Part shown: positions 44,587 to 53,543 of the stretch, in pieces
How positions within the stretch are numbered: position 1 is the stretch's first letter
How the letters are laid out: every line of letters starts with the position of its first letter
Assembly: GCA_026003015.1 (NCBI GenBank)
Contig: BPGL01000001.1
Location: forward strand, 1 to 64,000
Length of the DNA: 64,000 bases
Direction: 5' to 3'
Source of the DNA: Actinomycetota bacterium
Lineage (GTDB): Bacteria > Actinomycetota > UBA4738 > HRBIN12
Notes under the pieces: generated by a model
What the model was told of the DNA's origin: nothing
Databases searched by the model: none
What the model saw: only the letters and a program-made list of their open reading frames with translations
Translations under genes and position numbers: made by a program

Positions 44587-46526
44587 ACCCTCGGGTGCTC
44601 CCCGAGGAGGAGCGCCGTCCGATCCGGGGGACGACCGTCCGCCGCGTCGTGGGGACGTTCCGGCCCTACCGGGGCAAGGTGGCGCTCGTCGGTCTCGCGA
44701 TCGCCGTGACGTCGGGCCTGGGGGTCGTCAACCCCCTGCTGATCAAGTGGATCTTCGACCGCGGCCTGTTCGGCAACCCACCGGGACGCTGCGCCGGCGG
44801 CGCGTGTCCGGACCTGGACGTCGTCTACCTGGGCGTGGCGCTGATGGTGGCGATCCCGATCGTGACCGGGGTGATCGGGATCGGTCAGACGTACCTCGCG
44901 AACCTCGTCGGCCTGCGGGTGATGCAGGACCTGCGCAACGCGCTGTACGCGCACCTGCAGCACATGCCCCTTCGGTTCTTCACCTCGACCCGCACGGGCG
45001 AGATCCAGTCGCGCCTGGCGAACGACGTCGGGGGGGTACAGACCGTCGTCACCGACACCGCCTCCTCGATCCTGTCCAACGTCGTCGTGATCGCGAGCAC
45101 GCTCATCGCGATGCTCGTCCTGTCCCCGGCGCTCACCGCGTTGTCCCTGTTCATGCTCCCGTTCTTCCTGTGGCTCACCGCTCGCGTCGGTCGAGCGCGG
45201 CGTGAGGTCGCCGCGAGCACGCAGCGCACGCTCGCCGACCTCACGGCCGTGACGGAGGAGACGTTGTCGGTGAGCGGGATCCTGCTGTCGAAGTCGTTCG
45301 GCCGTCAGCGCTTCGAGATCGAACGGTTCCGCGACGAGAACGAGCGGCTCACGGACCTCCAGGTGCGCCAGACGATGATCGGTCGCTCGTTCTTCGCGAT
45401 CGTCGGGACGTTCTTCTCGATCACCCCGGCGCTCGTCTACCTCGTGGCCGGCTGGCTCCTGTCCGGGGGTAGTGACGCGCTCACCGCCGGGGACATCGTG
45501 GCGTTCACGACCCTGCAGTCGAGGCTGTTCTTCCCGATCGGCTCGATGCTCCAGGTCTCGACCGAGGTGCAGTCCTCGCTCGCGCTGTTCGACCGGATCT
45601 TCGAGTACCTCGACATGGACCACGAGATCGTGGACGCGCCCGATGCGATCGAGCTCGAGCCGGAACGGGTGCGCGGCTCGGTGGAGCTCGACCACGTCCG
45701 GTTCCGCTACGACACGCCGCCGGAGGATCGCCCCACCCCGATCTCGCCCACCGACCTGGCGGAGGAGCGCATGCGCCGCTGGACCCTCGACGACGTCTCG
45801 ATGCGGATCGAGCCCGGGCAGCTCGCCGCCCTGGTCGGTCCCTCGGGGGCCGGCAAGACGACCGTGACCTACCTGATCCCGCGCCTGTACGACGTCCACG
45901 AGGGCGCCGTGCGGATCGATGGGATCGACGTGCGCTCGATCCGGCTCGAGTCGCTGGGGCGGCTCATCGGCGTGGTCACGCAGGAGACCTACCTGTTCCA
46001 CGACACGATCCGCCGCAACCTGCTCTACGGGAATCCCAGGGCGAGCGAGGCCGAGCTCGAGGCGGCCGCGCGGGCCGCCAACATCCACGATCGGATCCTC
46101 GAGCTGCCCGAGGGCTACGACACGGTCGTGGGGGAGCGCGGCTACAAGCTCTCCGGCGGAGAGAAGCAGCGGCTCGCGATCGCGCGGGTGGTCCTCAAGG
46201 ACCCAAAGATCCTGATCCTCGACGAAGCCACGTCCTCGCTCGACACCACCTCCGAGCGGCTCGTGCAGGCCGCGCTCGAGCCGTTGATGCACGGCCGAAC
46301 GACGATCGCGATCGCTCACCGGCTGTCGACGATCCTGGCCGCCGACGTGATCTTCGTGCTCGATCGCGGGCGGGTCGTGGAGCGGGGGACGCACGAGGAG
46401 CTGCTCGAGCGCCAAGGCCTGTACGCGCGTCTGTACGAGCAGCAGTTCCGGGGCGGGCTCGTGCAGGCGGCCTGCGAGGACGGCGTGATCCTGGCGAGCG
46501 GGGAGGTCGTGCCTCGCGCGCCGTGA
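44562..46526 (+). CDS. ABC exporter, fused TM and ATPase (MsbA/MDR type)
   Basis: 654 aa from GTG 44562. Six TM segments in residues 35-345 with the family's QDLRNALYAHLQHMPLRFF cytoplasmic helix, then an ATPase domain: Walker A GPSGAGKTT, signature LSGGEKQRLAIARV, Walker B ILILDEATSSLD, H-loop IAHRLST. A half-transporter that would dimerise to export a lipid or drug. A Pro-rich insert (PPEDRPTPISPTDL) sits between TM and core NBD. Confidence 0.92.
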   Translation: MGRHGRFLNPRVLPEEERRPIRGTTVRRVVGTFRPYRGKVALVGLAIAVTSGLGVVNPLLIKWIFDRGLFGNPPGRCAGGACPDLDVVYLGVALMVAIPIVTGVIGIGQTYLANLVGLRVMQDLRNALYAHLQHMPLRFFTSTRTGEIQSRLANDVGGVQTVVTDTASSILSNVVVIASTLIAMLVLSPALTALSLFMLPFFLWLTARVGRARREVAASTQRTLADLTAVTEETLSVSGILLSKSFGRQRFEIERFRDENERLTDLQVRQTMIGRSFFAIVGTFFSITPALVYLVAGWLLSGGSDALTAGDIVAFTTLQSRLFFPIGSMLQVSTEVQSSLALFDRIFEYLDMDHEIVDAPDAIELEPERVRGSVELDHVRFRYDTPPEDRPTPISPTDLAEERMRRWTLDDVSMRIEPGQLAALVGPSGAGKTTVTYLIPRLYDVHEGAVRIDGIDVRSIRLESLGRLIGVVTQETYLFHDTIRRNLLYGNPRASEAELEAAARAANIHDRILELPEGYDTVVGERGYKLSGGEKQRLAIARVVLKDPKILILDEATSSLDTTSERLVQAALEPLMHGRTTIAIAHRLSTILAADVIFVLDRGRVVERGTHEELLERQGLYARLYEQQFRGGLVQAACEDGVILASGEVVPRAP

Positions 46527-46541
46527 GCGGGGCGCGGGCGA

Positions 46542-47285
46542 TCAGCCGACGACCGTGGTGCCGACCAGGGCGCCGACGAGGTAGGTCACGAGCGCCGCGC
46601 TCATGCCGATCACGAGCATCCGGGCGGCGGAGATCGCGATCGGGCGGCCGGTGAGGCGGGAGGCGAGCCCTCCGACGGCCGTGAGCGCCGCGCCGGTGAG
46701 GCCGACCGACCACAGCGCGCCCGTCCTGCCCCCGACCCAAAGGAACGGCAGCAGCGGCACCACGGCGCCGACGGCGAACATCGCGAACGAGGCGCCCGCC
46801 GCCGCCCAGGGCGAGGACAGCCCGCGCGCGGGGTCGAGCCCGAGCTCCTCGCGCGCGTGGGTCTCCAGGGCGACCCGGGGATCGCGCATCAGTCCGTCGG
46901 CCACCGCCCGGGCGAGCTCGTCCTCGAGCCCCTTGCGGCGGTAGATCTCGGCGAGCTCCTCCCGCTCGGCCTCGAGGTCGGTGCCGATCTCGTGGGCCTC
47001 GATGTGCAGGAGCCGCTCCAGCAGCTCGCGCTGGACGCGCACGGACACGTACTCGCCCGCCGCCATCGAGGACGCCCCGGCCAGCAGGCCGGCGAGCCCG
47101 GCGAGCAGGATGAGCCCGCGGGGCTGCGAGGCGCCGGCGAACCCCATGATGAGGGCGACGTTGGACACGAGCCCGTCGTTGATCCCGAAGATCGCCGCGC
47201 GCAGCGCCCCGCTCGCGCCCACGCCCGTTCGCGGGCCGCGGTCGACCGGACCGGGGTGCGGCAGCAGCTCGCGCTCGCGTCCCAC
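46542..47285 (-). CDS. VIT1/CCC1 family metal transporter
   Basis: 247 aa from GTG 47285. IFGINDGLVSNVALIMGFAGA and SSMAAGEYVSVRVQRELLE are VIT1 signatures; five TM segments around a cytoplasmic helical loop with the acidic metal-binding region (HEIGTDLEAEREELAEIYRRKG). The family moves Fe2+ or Mn2+. Divergent from a MarR regulator with a palindrome between; TATCCT (minus, 47297-47292) ends 6 nt before the start. Confidence 0.9.
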   Translation of the reverse strand: MGRERELLPHPGPVDRGPRTGVGASGALRAAIFGINDGLVSNVALIMGFAGASQPRGLILLAGLAGLLAGASSMAAGEYVSVRVQRELLERLLHIEAHEIGTDLEAEREELAEIYRRKGLEDELARAVADGLMRDPRVALETHAREELGLDPARGLSSPWAAAGASFAMFAVGAVVPLLPFLWVGGRTGALWSVGLTGAALTAVGGLASRLTGRPIAISAARMLVIGMSAALVTYLVGALVGTTVVG

Positions 47286-47311
47286 CGGTCGAGGATAGCC
47301 CTTCGGCGATC

Positions 47312-47351
47312 GTCAAGGTGCTTGACCGTTGCCCTCCGGCGCTGCGAGGAT
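47312..47351 (+). promoter_or_regulatory. marR promoter with palindromic operator
   Basis: GTCAAG-GTG-CTTGAC (47312-47326) is a perfect 6-bp inverted repeat overlapping -35 TTGACC (47322-47327). An 18-bp spacer leads to GAGGAT (47346-47351), 6 nt before GTG 47358. It is placed for autorepression and may also affect the divergent VIT1 gene. Confidence 0.6.
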
Positions 47352-47357
47352 GCCGCC

Positions 47358-47795
47358 GTGGACGGATCCGACCTTCCCCGGCTCCTCCTCGAAGCCCACC
47401 GGGTCCTGGCCGCCGACCTCGACGCGGAGCTCGCCGACCGCGGCTACCCGGACCTGCGGCCCGGCCATGCGGCCGTGTTCCTCGCGGTGGACCGTCGCAG
47501 CGGTACCCGGCTCACCGAGCTCGCGCGCCGGGCTCGGATGACGAAGCAGGGGATGATGCTGACCGTCGACGACCTGGAGCAGCGGGGCTACGTACGGCGG
47601 GTGCCCGACCCCGAGGACGCGCGGGCCAAGCTCGTCCGGCTCACGGCCCGAGGGCGACGGGTGGCCGCCGAGTACCGCCGCGCCGTGCAGGCGATCGAGC
47701 AGCGCCAGCGCCGCGATCTCGGGGAGCGTCGCTACGAGCAGCTGCGGGAGGTGCTCGAGCGGATCGTCGCCCCCGAGGAGCACGAGGTCGCCTGA
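47358..47795 (+). CDS. MarR family transcriptional regulator
   Basis: 145 aa from GTG 47358. Winged helix: RSGTRLTELARRARMTKQGMMLTVDDLEQRGYVRRVPDPEDARAKLVRLTARGR, flanked by dimerisation helices. Divergent from the VIT1 transporter and preceded by a palindrome, so control of itself and the transporter is likely. The ligand is unknown. Confidence 0.9.
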   Translation: MDGSDLPRLLLEAHRVLAADLDAELADRGYPDLRPGHAAVFLAVDRRSGTRLTELARRARMTKQGMMLTVDDLEQRGYVRRVPDPEDARAKLVRLTARGRRVAAEYRRAVQAIEQRQRRDLGERRYEQLREVLERIVAPEEHEVA

Positions 47796-47886
47796 GCGCG
47801 GTGACCGGCGTTCAGCGCAGGGGGCGCCCCCGGCGCCCGCCGTGTGGCACGCTGGTCCGTCGTTCCAGGCGGAGGTGGAGCGTGCC

Positions 47887-48135
47887 GTGGCGCTGAAGAT
47901 CGACTGCCCGCACTGCGGCCCCAGACCGTTCACGGAGTTCGACTACGGCGGAGAGCTCGTGCTCCCCGAGGATCCGGCGGCGACGCTCGGCGCCGAGGAG
48001 GATCTGCGGCGGGTGTTCGTCCGGGCCAACGTCGCCGGGGTGCAGCGCGAACGGTGGTTCCACGCGGCCGGCTGTCGGCGCTGGCTGACGCTCGAGCGGG
48101 ACACCGTGAGGAACCGGGTCGTTGGGGCACCTTGA
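47887..48135 (+). CDS. soxD: Sarcosine oxidase delta subunit
   Basis: 82 aa from GTG 47887 (GGTGGAG upstream; ATG 47842 would add an unlikely extension). Zinc ligands in IDCPHCGPR and HAAGCRRWL (C-x2-C ... H-x3-C) are those of SoxD. With SoxA, SoxG and SoxB it forms the heterotetramer that demethylates sarcosine to glycine, giving formaldehyde or methylene-tetrahydrofolate and H2O2. Overlaps soxA by 14 bp. Confidence 0.88.
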   Translation: MALKIDCPHCGPRPFTEFDYGGELVLPEDPAATLGAEEDLRRVFVRANVAGVQRERWFHAAGCRRWLTLERDTVRNRVVGAP

Positions 48136-50734
48136 CGTCGACGGGCGCCCGGTCGAGGTGCGCCCGGGCGACACGATCGCGTCGGCGATGTTCCGCGCCG
48201 GCGTGCGGACGTTCACCCGCTCCCTCAAGTACCACCGGCGCCGCGGCCTGTACTGCCTGAGCGGTGACTGCCCGAACTGCCTCGTCACCGTCGACGGGGT
48301 TCCCGGCGTGCGGGCCTGCGAGACGCCGGCCGCAGACGGCCAGCGCGTTCGGCGTAAGGGCGGTTGGCCCTCGGTGGAGCGCGACGTGCTCGCGGTCGCC
48401 GATCACCTCCACGCGCTGCTGCCGGTCGGGTTCTACTCGAAGACCTTCATCCGGCCGCGGTGGGCGTGGTCGCTCGCGGAGCGGGCGATCCGGTCGGTGA
48501 CCGGCGTCGGGCGGCTTCCCACGACCGGGCCGGCGCCCGAGGCCGTGCCCCTGCGCCACCGCCGGGTCGACGTCCTCGTCATCGGGGGCGGCGTGGCGGG
48601 GCTCGCCGCCGCGGCCCAGGCCGGCGCCTCGGGGGCGCGCGTCCTGCTCGTGGAGGAGGGGCGCGTCGGGGGCCGCCTGGCGCCCGGCCCGGTCCGCGAT
48701 CGCGTGGCGACGCTGGCCGACGAGGCTCGCCGGGCGGGCGTCGAGGTGGCCGAGGGGCGCACGGCGGTCGGCATCTACGAGGGACCGCTCGTGCCGGTCG
48801 TCGGCGGCGACGAGACGCTGCGCGTCGAGCCGAACCGGATCGTCGTGGCGACCGGCGCCGTCGAGGAGCACGCGGTCTTCGTCGGCAACGACCTGCCCGG
48901 CGTCTGGCTCGGGCGAGGGGCCGCGCGGCTGGCCGGGGTCCATGGCGTGCGGCCCGCCGAGCGCGCGGTCGTGTGGGCCCGCACGGCCGAGGCCCTCGAG
49001 CACGTGCGGGCGCTCCGCGAGATCGGCACCGAGGTCGTCGCGGTCTGCGGCCCGGCCGGGTTGCTCACGCAGCTGCCCGACGGGGTGGAGCCGATCGTCG
49101 ACGGGGAGGTCGTGCGCGCGGTGGGCCGGCGCGCGGTCGAGGCGGTCGAGCTTCGGACGCCCGAGGGACGGCGCCGGATCGCCTGCGACGGGCTCGTCGT
49201 CTCGCTCGGGCGCTCGCCGCGGGACGGGCTGCTGCGGATGGCGGGCGACGAACCGGCCGTCGGCGCGGGCGAGGTCGTCGCGCCGGGCTGCTCGCTCGAC
49301 GAGGCCGAGGCCTCGGGGCGCCGCGCTGCCGCCGGGGGCCGGCCCGAGGCCACGTCGTGCGGCCGGGCTCGCCTCGGCTCCGACGGGATCGTCTGCCTGT
49401 GCGAGGACGTCGGAGCCGCCGACCTCGACGTCGCCTGGGCCGAGGGGTGGCGCTCGGTGGAGATCTTGAAGCGCTACACGACCGCGACGATGGGGCCGTG
49501 CCAGGGAGCGCTGTGCGCCCCGGCCCTCGCGGCCTTCGTGGAGGGGCGCCGGCGGCCGACCGCCGCGGCCGCCGAGCGCCCGACGGCTCGGCCGCCGGCG
49601 CGCCCCGTCCCGCTCGCGGCCCTGGCCGCCGGCGTCGACGAGCTGCCCGAGCGCCGGACGGGCCTGCACGATCGACACCTCGCGCTCGGCGCTCGGCTCG
49701 GGCGGTCGGGCGCCTGGCTCCGGCCCTTCCGCTACGGCGATCCCGACGAGGAGGTCCGTGCCGTCCGCGAGGCCGTCGGGCTCCTCGACGTCGGCACCCT
49801 CGGTCGGTTCCTCATCGCGGGCCCGCACGCGGGGGCGCTCGTCGACCGCGTCCTGTGCTGTCGCACCGACGACCTTGCGCCCGGCCGGTCCCGCTACGCC
49901 CTCGCGCTCGACCCCGGCGGCTACGTCCGCGACGACGGCCTGCTGTGCGCCCTGGAGGACGGTCGGTTCCTGCTCACCTCGACCTCCGGGGGGGCCGACG
50001 CGATGGAGGCGTGGCTCCGCGACGTGGCCGACCGCGGCGGGCTTCGGGTCCACGTCGTGAACCAGACCTCGTGGCTGGGCGGGGTGCTCGTCGCGGGGCC
50101 GCAGGCGCCGACGCTGCTCGCGCGGGTCGTCGAGCGCGGGCCGGACCTGGGGTCCCTCCCGCCCGGGGCGCACGCGGAGGCCGTGGTCGCCGGGGTCGCC
50201 TGCCGGGCGCTTCGGACCGGGTTCGTGGGCGGCTACGCGGTCGAGCTCCACCACCGGCGCGCCGCGTCGGTGGCCCTGTGGGACGCGCTGCTCGTGGCCG
50301 GCCGGGACCTCGGGGCGCGCGCGTTCGGGCTGGACGCCCTTGACGTCCTGCGGCTCGAGCGGGGGCACCCCTACCTCGGCCAGGACACCCTGCCCGACGA
50401 CGACCCCCGCAAGCTCGGCCTCGGCTGGGCCGTGGCGCTCGACAAGCCGGCCTTCGTCGGGCGATCGGCGCTCGTGCGGCTGTGGGCCCGGCCGTTGGAG
50501 CGCCGCCTGGTCGGCGTGCGGGCCGACGGGCCCCTCGCCCGTGGGGCGCCGTTCGAGCTCGACGGGGCGGTGGTGGGCCGGCTGACCTCGGCGGCTCGCT
50601 CGCGACGCCTCGGGGCCTGGATCGGGCTGGGATGGCTCCGCGCCGTCGACGGCGCGTTCCCCGAGCGGGTGCGCGTCGCAGGCGTCAGCGCCGCGGTCGT
50701 GCCGATCCCGTTCGAGGAGGCCGGCGGTGGCTGA
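48122..50734 (+). CDS. soxA: Sarcosine oxidase alpha subunit-like, with two Fe-S sites
   Basis: 870 aa from TTG 48122. Domains: Fer2-like (residues 1-75) with C45-x4-C50-x2-C53-x12-C66; FAD/NAD-binding core (GGGVAG at 155-160, ATGAVEEHAVFVGNDLPG, AVGAGEVVAPG); a BFD-like [2Fe-2S] set C425, C427, C460, C465 (VCLCEDV, GPCQGALC); and a GcvT-type folate domain from about 500. Classical SoxA lacks the N-terminal cysteines, while HcnA/OoxA-type dehydrogenases have them, so this protein mixes the two. It may pass electrons to an acceptor other than O2. The TTG start is chosen for lack of an upstream alternative. Confidence 0.85.
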   Translation: MGHLDVDGRPVEVRPGDTIASAMFRAGVRTFTRSLKYHRRRGLYCLSGDCPNCLVTVDGVPGVRACETPAADGQRVRRKGGWPSVERDVLAVADHLHALLPVGFYSKTFIRPRWAWSLAERAIRSVTGVGRLPTTGPAPEAVPLRHRRVDVLVIGGGVAGLAAAAQAGASGARVLLVEEGRVGGRLAPGPVRDRVATLADEARRAGVEVAEGRTAVGIYEGPLVPVVGGDETLRVEPNRIVVATGAVEEHAVFVGNDLPGVWLGRGAARLAGVHGVRPAERAVVWARTAEALEHVRALREIGTEVVAVCGPAGLLTQLPDGVEPIVDGEVVRAVGRRAVEAVELRTPEGRRRIACDGLVVSLGRSPRDGLLRMAGDEPAVGAGEVVAPGCSLDEAEASGRRAAAGGRPEATSCGRARLGSDGIVCLCEDVGAADLDVAWAEGWRSVEILKRYTTATMGPCQGALCAPALAAFVEGRRRPTAAAAERPTARPPARPVPLAALAAGVDELPERRTGLHDRHLALGARLGRSGAWLRPFRYGDPDEEVRAVREAVGLLDVGTLGRFLIAGPHAGALVDRVLCCRTDDLAPGRSRYALALDPGGYVRDDGLLCALEDGRFLLTSTSGGADAMEAWLRDVADRGGLRVHVVNQTSWLGGVLVAGPQAPTLLARVVERGPDLGSLPPGAHAEAVVAGVACRALRTGFVGGYAVELHHRRAASVALWDALLVAGRDLGARAFGLDALDVLRLERGHPYLGQDTLPDDDPRKLGLGWAVALDKPAFVGRSALVRLWARPLERRLVGVRADGPLARGAPFELDGAVVGRLTSAARSRRLGAWIGLGWLRAVDGAFPERVRVAGVSAAVVPIPFEEAGGG

Positions 50735-51170
50735 GCTGCGCCGGCGGGCCTGCGCCGTGATCGCGTGCTACGCGCGGCCGGAGGCGCTGGACCTCCTCGA
50801 GGAGGCGTCTGGGTGTCGGGTCGCGCCCGACGAGGCGCTGGTCGTGGTCGACGAGGACGCAGCCGGTCCGGCGCGGGCGCGGATCCACCGGACCCTCGCG
50901 GGGGTCGATCCCGACGCCCTCGTGCTCGATGCGACCGATGGATGGACGGCGTGGTCCCTGGAGGGCGCCGACGCCCGGGTGGCGTTCGAGCGGCTGTCGG
51001 ACCTGCCGCTGCCGACCTCCGGGGCCGTGGCCGGCGCGGTGCTCGGGATCCCGGCGCGCGTTCTCGTGACCGCGGGCTCGATCCTGGTCCTCGTGACCTC
51101 CGCCGAGGCCGCGTGGTGGGAACGTACGGCCCGTCGCCGCGTCCCGGAGCTCGAGGAGGAGCTGCGGTGA
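50727..51170 (+). CDS. soxG: Sarcosine oxidase gamma subunit
   Basis: 147 aa from GTG 50727, overlapping soxA by 8 bp. WTAWSLEGADARVAFERLSDLPLP is characteristic of SoxG; the rest is a GcvT-like fold that packs against SoxA. Coupled to soxB by GTGA. Confidence 0.85.
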   Translation: MAELRRRACAVIACYARPEALDLLEEASGCRVAPDEALVVVDEDAAGPARARIHRTLAGVDPDALVLDATDGWTAWSLEGADARVAFERLSDLPLPTSGAVAGAVLGIPARVLVTAGSILVLVTSAEAAWWERTARRRVPELEEELR

Positions 51171-52378
51171 GCGGGCTGCTTCGGCGCCGAACGTTCCTGC
51201 GACCCCGAGAGCTGCGCGGTGGCTACGACGTCGTGATCGTGGGAGGCGGCGTGAACGGCCTGTCGCTCGCCTACAACCTCGCGGCCCACCACGGGATCCG
51301 CGACGTCGCCGTGCTGGAGCGCGCCTACCTCGGCGCCGGCGCGTCCGGCCGAAACACCCAGGTCGTGCGCGCGAACTACAACACGCCGGAGACCGTGCCG
51401 CTGTACGCGCGGAGCCTCGAGCTGTGGCGGACGCTCTCTCAGGAGCTCGACTTCAACGTCCAGTTCTCGACCCAGGGCGAGCTCGACCTCTGCCACACGG
51501 CCGACGCGCTCGAGGTCGAACGCGACAAGGCCCTGCTCAACCGGGCCTTCGGGGTGGCCACCGAGATCCTCACCGTCGAGGAGGTGGTCCGCCTGCAGCC
51601 GCTCGTCGATCCGAGCGGAGGCGGAGAGCTCCCCGTGCTCGGCGCCTCCTACCACCCTCCCGGCTCCTTCGCCCGCCACGACTCCGTGGTGTGGGGCTAC
51701 GCGTCGGCGGCGACCCGGCTCGGCGTGGCGATCCACGAGGAGCTGAGGGTGGTCGGCCTCGACGTCCGCGACGGTCGTTGCCGGGGGGTCGTGGTCGAGG
51801 GCGGGCGGACGGTCGAGGCCGACGCGGTCGTGCTCGCCGTCGCGGGATGGACGAGCGAGCTCGCCTCGACGGCCGGCCTTGCCCTGCCGATCACGACCCA
51901 CCCGCTGCAGGCGTTCGTGACCGAGCCCTACGCCCACGTGCTCGACGGGCTCGTGTCCTCGATGGACCTGTACGTCTACGTCTCGCAGACCGCGCGCGGC
52001 GAGCTGCTCGTGGGGGCGGAGATCCTTCCCTACACGACCTACTCGACCCGATCGACGTTCGGCTTCCTCGCCGAGGCCTCGCGCCGTGCGATCCAGATCC
52101 TGCCGTTCATGGCGAGAGCGCGCGCGATGCGGCAGTGGGCGGGGCTGTGCGACATGACGCCCGACTCCTCGCCGATCCTGGGTGCGAGCGAGCTCGACGG
52201 GCTGTACCTGATGGCGGGGATGGGGACCTGGGGGTTCAAGGGCGCGCCCATCTTCGGACGGTCGATGGCCGAGCTCGTCGCGACCGGGCGCACGCCGGCG
52301 CTCATCGCGCCGTTCGCGCCCGGCAGGTTCGCCGCCGACCGGATGGTCCCCGACGCCGCGTCCGCGGGGACGCACTGA
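51167..52378 (+). CDS. soxB: Sarcosine oxidase beta subunit
   Basis: 403 aa from GTG 51167. FAD-binding GGGVNG at 26-31 and ERAYLGAGASGRNTQVVRANY. His171 in FARHDSVVW aligns with the His that covalently links FMN in heterotetrameric enzymes; C-terminal GTWGFKGAPIFGRSMAEL is as in the family. This subunit carries the sarcosine-oxidising site. It is last in the operon (D-A-G-B), while the common order is B-D-A-G. Confidence 0.9.
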   Translation: MSGLLRRRTFLRPRELRGGYDVVIVGGGVNGLSLAYNLAAHHGIRDVAVLERAYLGAGASGRNTQVVRANYNTPETVPLYARSLELWRTLSQELDFNVQFSTQGELDLCHTADALEVERDKALLNRAFGVATEILTVEEVVRLQPLVDPSGGGELPVLGASYHPPGSFARHDSVVWGYASAATRLGVAIHEELRVVGLDVRDGRCRGVVVEGGRTVEADAVVLAVAGWTSELASTAGLALPITTHPLQAFVTEPYAHVLDGLVSSMDLYVYVSQTARGELLVGAEILPYTTYSTRSTFGFLAEASRRAIQILPFMARARAMRQWAGLCDMTPDSSPILGASELDGLYLMAGMGTWGFKGAPIFGRSMAELVATGRTPALIAPFAPGRFAADRMVPDAASAGTH

Positions 52379-52394
52379 CCCGCCGCTCCGCCGC

Positions 52395-53501
52395 CTAAGG
52401 CCGAAGGCCCGGTCGGTCGGCTCGGAACGGGCCGAGGTCGATCGCCGGCGGGGCGCCGGTCACGAGGTCGGCGACGAGCCGGCCGGTGAGCGGCGCGAAC
52501 TTGAACCCGTGGCCGCTGCACGCGGAGGCGATCACGACGGGCCCGACGCGGTCCAGCACGAACCGTTCGTCGGGGGTCAGCGTGTACCGGCAGGCCTGCG
52601 TCGATCCGACCGGGCCGTGCGGCGCGAGCCGCGCCGCCGCGTGCCGGCGGGCTCGTGCCTCGAGCTCGGCGTCGGGCTCCCCGGGCGCGTCGGCGTCGGC
52701 GGGTCGCCCGCCCCGGTGCAGCCCCACCTTCACCCAGCCCGGGTCCCAGGGGTCCGGCACGAGGTAGTCGGCGCGCACGCCGTCGTCCCAGCGCTCGATC
52801 ACCGTCGGCAACGGCGCCGGATCGTCGAGCCGCACGTAGCTCACCTGCTCGCGGGTCGTGGTGAGGGCGAGTCGGATCCCGAGCCTGGCGAGCAGCCCTG
52901 GGGCCCACGGTCCCGCGGCGACGACGACGGTCGGCGCGCGGGCCGTGCGCGCCTCGGTCCGGACCTCGAGCCCGCCGCCGACCGGGGCGATCGCGTGGAC
53001 CGCCTCGGCCTCGGCGAGCTCGGCGCCGAGCGCCGCGGCCAGGCGCGCCTGCGCCCGCACGGCGTGCTCGGCGCGCAGGACCCCAGCGTCGGGCTGGAAG
53101 TAGATCTCGGCGTCGTCGGGCAGCCGCAGCGCCGGCCATCGCTCCGCGACCTCACCCGCGTCGATCCGTCGTACCTCGAGCCCGGCCGCACGCACGGTCT
53201 CGGCGCAGGCCCGCGCGGCGCGGCCGACGTCGAGGCCGCCGGTCACCCGCAGGAGATCCTCGCCGGTGCGCGCCTCGAGCTCCCACCAGGCGTCGCGCGC
53301 GTGGCGCGCCATCTCGACGTGGAACGCCTCGGCGTAGTTGAAGCGGAAGATCCGCGTCGGGCCGCCGGAGGAGCCGCGGCCGTGCCCGATCGCGAAGCGC
53401 TCGAGCAGCAAGGTCGCCGCGCCGCGGTCGGCGAGAGCCCACGCGGCCGCAGCGCCCACGGCGCCGGCCCCCACGACGATCGCGTCGTAGCGCTCGGCCA
53501 T
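52395..53501 (-). CDS. Monomeric sarcosine oxidase / N-methyl amino acid oxidase-like
   Basis: 368 aa from ATG 53501. FAD motif VVGAGAVGAAAAWALADRG, and ACRYTLTPDERFVLD with the Cys that holds FAD covalently in monomeric sarcosine oxidase (Cys315 there); CSGHGFKFAP is the conserved C-terminal block. Likely acts on sarcosine, N-methylated amino acids or a related amine. Convergent with the soxDAGB operon, which suggests shared substrates. Confidence 0.88.
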   Translation of the reverse strand: MAERYDAIVVGAGAVGAAAAWALADRGAATLLLERFAIGHGRGSSGGPTRIFRFNYAEAFHVEMARHARDAWWELEARTGEDLLRVTGGLDVGRAARACAETVRAAGLEVRRIDAGEVAERWPALRLPDDAEIYFQPDAGVLRAEHAVRAQARLAAALGAELAEAEAVHAIAPVGGGLEVRTEARTARAPTVVVAAGPWAPGLLARLGIRLALTTTREQVSYVRLDDPAPLPTVIERWDDGVRADYLVPDPWDPGWVKVGLHRGGRPADADAPGEPDAELEARARRHAAARLAPHGPVGSTQACRYTLTPDERFVLDRVGPVVIASACSGHGFKFAPLTGRLVADLVTGAPPAIDLGPFRADRPGLRP

Positions 53502-53510
53502 CGGGGCCCG

Positions 53511-53537
53511 AGCCTACCCGCCGAGCTCGGGTACGAT
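53511..53537. promoter_or_regulatory. Divergent leaderless -10 pair (oxidase / DUF309)
   Basis: TAGGCT (minus, 53516-53511) ends 9 nt before ATG 53501; TACGAT (plus, 53532-53537) ends 6 nt before ATG 53544. Confidence 0.5.
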
Positions 53538-53543
53538 CGCGGC

